Below, one piece after another: positions 56,978 through 64,000 of a stretch of 64,000 nucleotides of DNA. Where the stretch lies: assembly GCF_030161555.1 (NCBI RefSeq), contig NZ_BSUK01000001.1, positions 124,001-188,000 on the forward strand, given 5' to 3'. A program made the translations under genes and the position numbers. Positions within the stretch are counted from its first letter, which is position 1. Each line of letters opens with the position of its first letter. A model generated the notes under the pieces. That model was not told the DNA's origin, did not search any database, and saw only the letters and a program-made list of their open reading frames with translations. This DNA is from Luteimicrobium album (GTDB lineage: Bacteria > Actinomycetota > Actinomycetes > Actinomycetales > Cellulomonadaceae).

Positions 56978-57661
56978 ATGCCCGCCCCCGACGACGCCAC
57001 CGCCGCACGGCTGCCCGGTCGCCTGCGCGAGGCGCGCGCCAACGACACGGCCGTCCTCGACGCCGCCCGGGAGCTCTTCTCCGAGCAGGGGAACGCCGTC
57101 TCCATGGCCGACATCGCCCGGCGGGCAGGGGTCGGCGTCGGAAGCGTCTACCGGCGCTACCCCACCAAGGACGCGCTCGTCGACGCGCTCAGGCTCGAGG
57201 GCGTGCGCGACGTGGCCCGGCTCGCGGCGAGCATCGCCGACGCGCTCGATGCCGCCGGCGGCAGCACGCCCAGGGAGCCCCGGGGACCCGGCGCCGTCGA
57301 GACGTTCGTCGCGCGGCACATCACCGGAGCCCGCGGCCCGATGCTGCGTCCCACCGGCGCCAGGCGCCCGCTGTCCCCCGAGCTCGCCGCCGCGTCGGAG
57401 GAGCTCCGCGCCGCGCTCGAGCGCCTGGTCGCGCACGACCGTTCCGCACGCCTGGTGCCCGAGGGCTTCACGACCGCCGACGCCATGCAGCTCCTCGTCC
57501 ACCTGCGTCCGCCGCTCCCCTACCCGCGTGCCCAGGTCGACGCACTCCACCTGCGCTACCTGGCGCTCGTCGTGCGCGGGCTGCGCGAGGCCGCGCACGA
57601 GGGCACGACGCTCGAGGGAGGCCCGCGCTGGGACGAGTGGGTCGGCACGTGGCAGGACTGA
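56978..57661 (+). CDS. TetR-family transcriptional regulator
   Basis: 227 residues. DNA-binding part NDTAVLDAARELFSEQGNAV with recognition helix in RRAGVGVGSVYRRYPTKDAL; the C-terminal part is a variable ligand-binding helical bundle. Divergent from an MFS exporter and next to a good palindrome, it most likely represses that exporter until a toxic compound binds. ATG 56978. Confidence 0.93.
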   Translation: MPAPDDATAARLPGRLREARANDTAVLDAARELFSEQGNAVSMADIARRAGVGVGSVYRRYPTKDALVDALRLEGVRDVARLAASIADALDAAGGSTPREPRGPGAVETFVARHITGARGPMLRPTGARRPLSPELAAASEELRAALERLVAHDRSARLVPEGFTTADAMQLLVHLRPPLPYPRAQVDALHLRYLALVVRGLREAAHEGTTLEGGPRWDEWVGTWQD

Positions 57662-57733
57662 CCACCGGGTAGCCTGACGAGCGGTGAGCCGGGAAGTCTG
57701 GTCGGCACCCGTCGCCGCGCGCCTGGAGGTCCC

Positions 57734-59001
57734 GTGCCCCGCGTTCCCCTGCTCACCCGTTCCCGCCGCTTCGTCACCGACGAGCGCCGCGGCGGCGCGC
57801 TCCTCCTCGGGGCCGCGCTCGTCGCCGTCGTCTGGGCGAACACGCCCTGGCGGGCCACCTACCGGACGATCGTCACCGCCGTCCCGGGCGGCGACGCGCT
57901 CGCCGGCCTCCACCTCGACCTCAGCCTCGCGGCCTGGGCGTCCGACGGCCTGCTCGCGATCTTCTTCTTCGTCGTCGGGCTCGAGCTCAAGCAGGAGGTC
58001 GTCGCCGGCTCGCTCCGCGACCCGCGCCGCGCCGCGGTACCCGTCCTGGCGGCGGTCGGGGGCATGGCCGCGCCCGCGGTGCTCTACGTCGCCACGACCC
58101 TCGTCGACCACGACGGCGGCGCGAGGGCCGGGTGGGCCGTCCCGACCGCGACCGACATCGCGTTCGCGCTCGCGGTGCTCGCGGTGTTCGGCCGGGGCTG
58201 CCCGCGCCCGTGCGGACGTTCCTGCTGACGCTCGCCGTCGTCGACGACCTGCTCGCGATCGTGATCATCGCGTTCGTGCTGACGGCCCACGTCGCCGTGG
58301 GCGCACTGCTCGGCGGGCTCGCCTGCGTCGTGGCGTTCGGCGTCGTGGCCCGGCTGCGGCGCGCGCCGTGGTGGCTGCTCGTCCCCCTCGCGGTCGCGGC
58401 GTGGGCCTTGGTCCACGCGAGCGGCGTGCACGCGACGATCGCCGGCGTGCTCCTGGGGTTCGCGGTGCCCACCCGCGCGGTGCACGGCGAGCTGGTGGGC
58501 CGCGCCGAGCGAGCCGAGCACGCGTGGCGGCCCGTCGCCAACGGCGTCGCGCTGCCCGTCTTCGCGTTCTTCGCCGCGGGGGTGACCGTCGTCGGGACGG
58601 GGATCGGCGAGGTGCTCGGCTCGCACGTCGCGATCGGGGTCATGGTGGGGCTCGTCGTCGGGAAGCCGCTCGGTGTCCTCGGGACCACCTGGCTCGCGGT
58701 CCGCCTCACTCCCCTGCGCCTCGCACCCGGCGTCGGGCTGCGGGACATGCTCCCGGTCGGCGCGCTCACCGGGATCGGCTTCACGGTCGCGCTGCTCGTC
58801 GCGGAGCTCTCGTTCGACGCGAGCACCCCCGACGGCGCCGCGCGGGTCGCCGAGGCGAAGGTCGCCGTGCTCGTCGCGTCGGTCGTGTCGGCGGGGGTCG
58901 CCGCCGTCCTGCTGCGCCGTGACGCGAGCCGGGAACGCCCCGCGGACGTCAACGAGGACGGCGTGCCCGACACCGAGCAGGGGCCGTACGGGACCCTCTG
59001 A
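57734..59001 (+). CDS. nhaA: Na+/H+ antiporter NhaA (frame break)
   Basis: About 422 residues after repair. [37 protein letters not shown] and the two-aspartate motif [14 protein letters not shown] (the ion-binding pair) identify NhaA, which extrudes Na+ for H+. The frame breaks at a G4 run (58194-58197); one more G gives [14 protein letters not shown]. Start GTG 57734 after GGAGG. The C-terminus ends in a short acidic tail ([12 protein letters not shown]). Confidence 0.95.
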
Positions 59002-59104
59002 GTCCGGCGACACCAGCACCTACGCGGGCGTAACCTGAGCGGCGCAGGAGGGATGTCTGGGAGGACGCCCCGGTGAGGGCGCCCGGAGAAGAGGATCACC
59101 ACCC

Positions 59105-60751
59105 ATGCCCTACGACGCCTCACGGCTCCGCCGCTACCTCGAGCACGACTTCACCTACGAGGCGGGATTCCTCCGCAACGTCCACCGGTTCGGCCGGAAC
59201 GTCGCGGTCGTCGACCCGCCCACCGGCCGGACCCTCACGTACGCGGAGCTCGACGCCGTCGTCGAGCGCGCGGCGTCGGCGCTCGCCGAGCGGGGCACCG
59301 GCCGCGGCGACCGCGTCGTGTACCAGCTGTTCAACTCGGTCGAGTTCGCGGTGCTCTACCTCGCGACGCAGCGGCTCGGCGCGGTCGGGGTGCCGGTCAA
59401 CTTCCGGCTCGCACCCGCCGAGACCGGGCACATCCTGCGCGAGTCCGAACCGACGGTCTTCGTCTACGACGGGACGCTCGCCGCGCCCGCGACGCAGGCG
59501 CTGGAGATCGCTGAGGTCGCGCCGGCGCTCTTCGTCGTGGGCGAGCCCGGCGAGGGCGGCCCGAACGGCGCGGTCGCCTTCGACGACGCGCTCGCATCGG
59601 CGAGCGCCCCCGTGCCGCCACTGCCCGACGACTTCTCCACGTACGAGGAGACCACCCGCCTGTACACGTCCGGGACGACCGGCCTGCCCAAGGGGGTGTC
59701 GCTCCCGTCGATCGTCGAGGTCATGTCCGCGCACGACGTGATCATGCATTTCCCGCTCGGCCCGACCGACCGCACCCTCAACATGACGCCCTGGTTCCAC
59801 CGTGGCGGCCTGTACTCGGGCGGCCCCAACCCCGTGTTCTACGTCGGCGGGTCCGTCGTGCCGCTGCGGGCGTACGATGCGGCGACCGTCCTCGACTGGG
59901 TCCCCGAGCACGGGATCACGTTCCTGATCGGGGCACCGACGACGCTCGAGCTGCTCGCCGACGAGCAGGAGCGCAGCCCGCGCGACCTGTCGGGCCTGCG
60001 CGGCATCGTGACGATGGGCGCGCCGCTCGACCGCGCCGCGGCCCTGCGCTACCAGCAGCTCCTCACGCCGCGCATCTTCAACGGCTACGGCACGACCGAG
60101 GCATTCTGGAACACCTTCCTGCGACCCGAGGACCTGCCCGAGCACGCGGGCTCCGCCGGGCGCGCATGCACCGACGACGACGTCCGCGTCGTCAAGGTCT
60201 TCCCGGACCGCAAGGCCACGCCCGACGAGACGGTCGCGCCCGACAGCGCCGAGATCGGCGAGGTGATCATGCGGACGCCCAAGTCCGGGTTCGCGTACGT
60301 GGGGATCGACGACGACGAGAAGTTCGTGAACGGCTGGCTGTACCCGGGCGACCTCGCGACGTGGGACGCCGACGGCTTCGTGACGATCCTCGGTCGCAAG
60401 GACGACATGATCATCACGGGCGGCGAGAACGTGTACCCCGTGCAGGTCGAGGAGGTGCTGGCGGAGCACCCGAAGGTCCGGGACGCGGCCGTCGTCGGGG
60501 TGCCCGACGAGCGCTGGGGGCAGCGCGTCGTGGCGTACGTCGTGCCGCACGACCCGGCGGAGCCGCCCACGCCCGAGGAGCTCGACCGGCACGCGCTCGA
60601 GCACCCGGGGCTGGCGAACTTCAAGCGCCCGCGGGCGTACCGGGTCGTCGACAAGCTCCCGATGACCGCGACCGGCAAGAAGATGCACTTCAAGGTCGCG
60701 GAGCTCGCGTCGACGGACGACGCGGCCGGGAGCCTGACCGCCACCCCCTGA
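59105..60751 (+). CDS. Acyl-CoA synthetase (AMP-forming, class I)
   Basis: 548 residues. AMP-binding motif LYTSGTTGLPKGVSLPS near 186-202, NGYGTTEAFWNTF, LYPGDLATWDADGFVTILGR, and the C-terminal catalytic lysine in LPMTATGKK. Activates a carboxylic acid to its CoA thioester; the chain length or aromatic nature of the acid is not evident. ATG 59105 after AGAAGAGGATC. The 103 bases after nhaA hold GC-rich inverted pieces (GACGCCCC/GGGCGCCC) of unclear meaning. Ends at a nested hairpin, convergent with ramB. Confidence 0.93.
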   Translation: MPYDASRLRRYLEHDFTYEAGFLRNVHRFGRNVAVVDPPTGRTLTYAELDAVVERAASALAERGTGRGDRVVYQLFNSVEFAVLYLATQRLGAVGVPVNFRLAPAETGHILRESEPTVFVYDGTLAAPATQALEIAEVAPALFVVGEPGEGGPNGAVAFDDALASASAPVPPLPDDFSTYEETTRLYTSGTTGLPKGVSLPSIVEVMSAHDVIMHFPLGPTDRTLNMTPWFHRGGLYSGGPNPVFYVGGSVVPLRAYDAATVLDWVPEHGITFLIGAPTTLELLADEQERSPRDLSGLRGIVTMGAPLDRAAALRYQQLLTPRIFNGYGTTEAFWNTFLRPEDLPEHAGSAGRACTDDDVRVVKVFPDRKATPDETVAPDSAEIGEVIMRTPKSGFAYVGIDDDEKFVNGWLYPGDLATWDADGFVTILGRKDDMIITGGENVYPVQVEEVLAEHPKVRDAAVVGVPDERWGQRVVAYVVPHDPAEPPTPEELDRHALEHPGLANFKRPRAYRVVDKLPMTATGKKMHFKVAELASTDDAAGSLTATP

Positions 60752-60755
60752 CGAC

Positions 60756-60828
60756 GCCGAGCAAGCGGGAACCACGTCGACCAAGCGGCATCCCTCCGCT
60801 TGCTGGGCGGGGTTCCCGCTTGGTCGGC
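60756..60828. terminator. Nested bidirectional hairpin between acyl-CoA synthetase and ramB
   Basis: The outer arms 60756-60773 and 60811-60828 (GCCGAGCAAGCGGGAACC against its inverted copy) match at 17 of 18 bases; an inner hairpin CAAGCGG/CCGCTTG at 60782-60802 sits in the loop. The motif CAAGCGG recurs four times. Placed between two convergent genes, it probably ends both transcripts. Confidence 0.65.
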
Positions 60829-60844
60829 GCTGCCCCTCGACCGC

Positions 60845-62324
60845 CTACTCCCCCGCGCGGGGCCGGTGCCGCTCGAGGAACGTGTAGACGTCCCACGTGT
60901 CGACCCCCGGGAACGCGCCGGTGGGCATCGCGGCGAGCATCGACGCGTGCGGGGCGGGCGCGGGCCAGACGTGCCCGTCCCACCGGTCGGCGATCACACC
61001 CTCGGGCCGGCGGCAGCACGTCTCGTCGGGGCACCGGGAGACGTCGCGGTGGGGGTGTCGCGGCCGAGGAACCACTTGACCTCGGCGAACGGGACGCCGA
61101 CGCTCACCGAGAACTCGCCGTCGGCGGTGCGCTGGGTGCGCGTGGCGCACCAGAAGGTGCCCGCGGGGGTGTCGGTGTACTGCGAGAAGGGGCTGAGCCG
61201 GTCCTCGACGTCGAAGATCGTCCGGGCGGTCCAGTGCCGGCACACCGGCTGCCCCTCGACGGCGCCGAGGGGGTCGGCGGGGAACCGGACGCCGTCGTTC
61301 TCGTAGGCCTTGTGGATGACGCCGGACTCGTGGACCTTCATGAAGTGCACGCGCAGGCCGAGGCGCGCGGTCGCGAGGTTCGTGAACCGGTGGGCCGCGG
61401 CCTCGTAGGAGACGGCGAACGCGTCGCGGAGGTCCTCGATCGAGATCTCGCGGCGGCTCTTCTGCCCGCCCAGGAGCGCTGCGGCGTCGTCCTCCGGCAT
61501 GAGGACGGCCGCCGAGAGGTAGTTCGACTCGACGCGCTGGCGGAGGAACTCGGCGTAATCGTGGGGCTCGGTGTGGCCGAGGACCTCGGCGGCGAGCGCC
61601 TGGAGGACCGCGGTGCGAGAGAAGCCGCCGCCCCGCGAGCCGCCCGGCAGGTAGAGCCGGTGGTGGCGCTGGTCGATCACCGACCGGGTGGTCTGCGGCA
61701 GGTCGCCCACGTAGTGCAACGAGTACCCGAGGTGCTCGGCGATCTGGGACGCGACGCGCTGGGAGATCGGGCCTCCGGCGTGCCCGACGGCGGTGAGCAG
61801 CTCGCGCGCAGCCTGCTCGAGCTCCGGGAAGTAGTTGTCCTGCGCGCGCATCGACGCCCGGAGCTCGGTGTTCGCGCGGCGCGCCTCCTCGGGCGTCGAG
61901 GCACGCTCGCGGTGCAGGCGCTCGATCTCGCGCTGGAGTCCGACGAGGGCCTCGAGCGCGTCGCCGGGCAGGCCCTTGCCGACCCGGACGGGCGAGATCC
62001 CGAGCGCGTCGAAGAGCGGACCGCGCTGCGCACGCTCGAGCTCGATCTCGAGCGCCGCGCGACGGCTGGGGGCTCGGTCGAGAAGAGGTCGTCGAGCGTG
62101 GCGCCGAGCGCCTTGGCGATCTGCTGGAGCTGCGTGAACCGCGGCTCGCGCTTGCCGTTCTCGAGCATCGACACCTGCGACGGCGCTCGGTCGATCGCGG
62201 CGGCGAGCTCGTCGAGCGTCATGCCCTGCTGCGTGCGCAGGTGCCGGATCCGGCGGCCGATCGTGAGCGCGTCGGGCTCGTCGGCGAGCGCGAGGTCGGG
62301 TCCTCGGGTGGGTGCGACTGCCAT
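60845..62324 (-). CDS. ramB: RamB-type (short-chain fatty acyl) transcriptional regulator (two frame breaks)
   Basis: About 493 residues after repair. Xre-type helix-turn-helix (RIRHLRTQQGMTLDELAAAI; PSQVSMLENGKREPRFTQLQ), an IrrE-like middle domain (RHHRLYLPGGSRGGGF; DYAEFLRQRVESNYLSAAVL), and a C-terminal cysteine cluster CPDETCCRRPEG. RamB controls aceA, aceB and acetate genes in corynebacteria and mycobacteria. Frame breaks at G5 runs 62068-62072 (EPPSRRAALEIEL) and 61051-61055 (DTPHRDVSRCPDE). ATG 62324. Divergent from aceA, its expected target. Confidence 0.93.
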
Positions 62325-62485
62325 GACTCATGCTGACACCCGCGACGCCTTCTGTCCAACAGAAGAAACCCGAAACTTCTTCGTCGGATGTGCTGCTCGA
62401 AGGGTTGCAGCGGCGCGAAGGTCGTTCTACAGGCGGTTCCGGCAGAAGTTCCGCCGGACCGGCACCCAGCCCGAAGGAGACCACC
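62325..62485. promoter_or_regulatory. ramB-aceA divergent control region
   Basis: 161 bases. CTTCTG-TCCAA-CAGAAG at 62349-62365 is a palindrome, and CTTCT repeats at 62376-62380 give a second overlapping AGAAG/CTTCT pair. These are candidate RamB sites, although they do not copy the corynebacterial RamB consensus. The aceA start has an AAGGAG site at 62473. Confidence 0.45.
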
Positions 62486-63841
62486 GTGAGCACCCCGACG
62501 ATCGTGACCCGCCGCCCCGAGCCCCGTCCGACGCCGCGTCCCGGCGACCAGCGCGAGACCGCGGCCGAGCTCGAGCGCACCTGGAAGACCGACCCGCGCT
62601 GGGCCGGCGTCGAGCGCACGTACACCGCCGAGGACGTCGTCGCGGTCCGGGGACCCGTCCGCGAGGACCGGACGCTCGCCCGCCGCGGCGCCGAGCGCCT
62701 CTGGGAGGAGCTGCACGCCTCGGAGCGCTCCGGCCGCAACGAGTGGGTCGCCGCGCTCGGCGCCCTCACCGGCAACCAGGCCGTCCAGCAGGTCCGCGCG
62801 GGCCTCAAGGCGATCTACCTGTCGGGCTGGCAGGTCGCCGCCGACGCGAACCTCTCCGGCCAGACGTACCCCGACCAGTCCCTCTACCCCGCGAACTCGG
62901 TGCCCGCCGTCGTGCGGCGCATCAACAACGCGCTGCTGCGCGCGGCCCAGGTCGAGGCGACCGACCCGAGCGGCGAGCACGCCCCGAGCGACTGGATGGC
63001 CCCGATCGTCGCCGACGCCGAGGCCGGGTTCGGCGGCCCGCTCAACGCGTACGAGCTCATGCACCAGATGATCGAGGCCGGCGCGGCGGGCGTGCACTGG
63101 GAGGACCAGCTCGCGTCCGAGAAGAAGTGCGGCCACCTCGGCGGCAAGGTGCTCATCCCCACCCAGCAGCACGTGCGGACGCTCAACGCGGCCCGGTTCG
63201 CCGCCGACGTCGCCGGGGTGCCGTCGATCGTCGTGGCCCGGACCGACGCGCTCGCCGCCGACCTGCTGACGAGCGACGTCGACCCGCGCGACCAGGAATT
63301 CACGACCGGCGAGCGCACGAGCGAGGGCTTCTACCGGGTCCGGGGCGGCATCGAGCCCGTCATCGCTCGCGGCCTCGCCTACGCGCCGTTCGCCGACCTG
63401 CTCTGGGTCGAGTCCGGCGAGCCCGACCTCCAGCTCGCCCGCAAGTTCGCCGAGGCCGTGCACGCCGAGTTCCCCGACAAGCTGCTCGCCTACAACTGCT
63501 CGCCGTCGTTCAACTGGAAGCGCCACCTGTCCGACGCCGAGATCGAGAGCTTCCAGCGCGAGCTGTCGGCCATGGGGTACAAGTTCCAGTTCATCACCCT
63601 CGCCGGCTTCCACGCCCTCAACCACTCGATGTTCCAGCTCGCCCGCGACTACAACGAGCGCGCGATGAGCGCCTACGTCGACCTCCAGGAGGCGGAGTTC
63701 GCCGCCGAGGCCGACGGCTACACGGCCACCCGCCACCAGCGGGAGGTCGGCACCGGCTACTTCGACCGAGTCGCCACGGCCCTCAACCCCGACAGCGCCA
63801 CGCTCGCGCTGGCCGGGTCCACCGAGGCCGCCCAGTTCTGA
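62486..63841 (+). CDS. aceA: Isocitrate lyase
   Basis: First step of the glyoxylate bypass: isocitrate to glyoxylate and succinate. 451 residues from GTG 62486. The signature [13 protein letters not shown] (catalytic Cys in KKCGH near 212-216), [20 protein letters not shown] and [18 protein letters not shown] are those of bacterial ICL1. Followed by aceB 26 bases later. Growth on acetate or fatty acids needs this pair; the adjacent RamB and the nearby acyl-CoA synthetase fit. Confidence 0.97.
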   Translation: MSTPTIVTRRPEPRPTPRPGDQRETAAELERTWKTDPRWAGVERTYTAEDVVAVRGPVREDRTLARRGAERLWEELHASERSGRNEWVAALGALTGNQAVQQVRAGLKAIYLSGWQVAADANLSGQTYPDQSLYPANSVPAVVRRINNALLRAAQVEATDPSGEHAPSDWMAPIVADAEAGFGGPLNAYELMHQMIEAGAAGVHWEDQLASEKKCGHLGGKVLIPTQQHVRTLNAARFAADVAGVPSIVVARTDALAADLLTSDVDPRDQEFTTGERTSEGFYRVRGGIEPVIARGLAYAPFADLLWVESGEPDLQLARKFAEAVHAEFPDKLLAYNCSPSFNWKRHLSDAEIESFQRELSAMGYKFQFITLAGFHALNHSMFQLARDYNERAMSAYVDLQEAEFAAEADGYTATRHQREVGTGYFDRVATALNPDSATLALAGSTEAAQF

Positions 63842-63867
63842 CGACGGATCCCCTGAAGGAGCCCGAC

Positions 63868-64000
63868 ATGACCACCACGATCGACACCCCCAGCCCTACC
63901 AGCACCGACACCGGCACGCTCACCGTGACCGGGACGCCCGGGACCCGGTACGACGAGATCCTCACCCCCGAGGCCCTCGACTTCCTCGCGACCCTCCACG
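63868..64000 (+). CDS. aceB: Malate synthase, 5' part cut by window edge
   Basis: ATG 63868 follows GAAGGAG. The visible 44 residues include TGTPGTRYDEILTPEALDFL, the N-terminus of malate synthase A, which joins glyoxylate and acetyl-CoA to malate. Its place directly after aceA completes the glyoxylate bypass. The rest lies beyond the window. Confidence 0.9.
   Translation, partial: MTTTIDTPSPTSTDTGTLTVTGTPGTRYDEILTPEALDFLATLH

Noticed and set aside
54806..58111. Very long minus-strand open frame (about 1,100 codons) across the amidase, MFS, TetR and nhaA region
   Set aside because: In over 70% GC DNA antisense frames stay open. It has Arg/Ala/Gly-rich low-complexity translation and overlaps several genes with clear family motifs.
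59002..59104. Possible riboswitch before the acyl-CoA synthetase
   Set aside because: Some GC-rich inverted pieces are present, but no known riboswitch core motif could be matched by eye.

Overview
This window looks like the chromosome of a high-GC actinobacterium, most likely from Micrococcales in or near the Cellulomonadaceae/Promicromonosporaceae. This rests on very high GC, many GTG starts, stop/start overlaps (ATGA, GTGA, TGATG), a mycothiol gene (mshB), a RamB-type regulator beside aceA/aceB, and the proximity of fdxA, mshB and typA, as in other actinobacteria. I cannot name the species. I see no rRNA, tRNA, CRISPR array, integrase or IS element.

Layout. 1-4.4 kb: 3' end of fdxA cut by the window edge, an orphan SH3-like protein, a Xre/cupin regulator divergent from an NCS1 permease plus hydantoin racemase pair, and a DUF1275 membrane protein. 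4.6-9.3 kb: overlapping catabolic operon (TetR, MFS, PLP deaminase/aldolase, sugar-lactone-type FAD oxidase). 9.4-17.8 kb, minus strand: typA, then mshB, DUF6113, VanW, a degenerate prephenate-dehydratase-like ACT protein, pheA and tyrA, mostly with overlapping ends. 18.0-25.2 kb: peptide ABC importer (fused double ATPase, two permeases, lipoprotein) with a PH-domain gene facing the other way inside it. 25.4-33.4 kb: small accessory genes, including rifampin ADP-ribosyltransferase (arr), a DUF4143 ATPase with upstream repeats, and an HxlR/GNAT reading frame divergent from a YCII gene. 33.4-41.1 kb: ychF, GNAT, rmuC, YCII, ispH, then xseA-xseB-pfkB. 41.2-45.6 kb: sugar ABC importer with its own ATPase. 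45.7-48.7 kb: carbonic anhydrase, TrmH-type methyltransferase, fumC. 48.7-49.96 kb: a decayed island with an orphan gene and a MarR remnant. 50-57.7 kb: phoH, MFS/PadR pair, amidase, MFS/TetR pair. 57.7-60.8 kb: nhaA and an acyl-CoA synthetase. 60.8-64 kb: ramB divergent from aceA and the start of aceB (glyoxylate bypass).

Sequence quality. About 18 genes, including housekeeping ones (fumC, rmuC, nhaA, an ABC ATPase), are broken by frame changes. Nearly every break lies in a run of four or five G or C and is repaired by adding one base (two at a few sites) to that run. I read these as run-length errors in the sequence, not pseudogenes, and annotate each as one CDS with the break site given. 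Two apparent gene fusions (two permeases; HxlR plus GNAT) may have the same cause.

Nothing here proves a new system. The most interesting leads are the pseudo-prephenate-dehydratase next to pheA (whose own TRF motif reads TQF), the 21-bp repeats between ispH and xseA, the repeats before the DUF4143 gene, the amino-acid/FAD-oxidase operon of unknown substrate, and the decayed island beside phoH.
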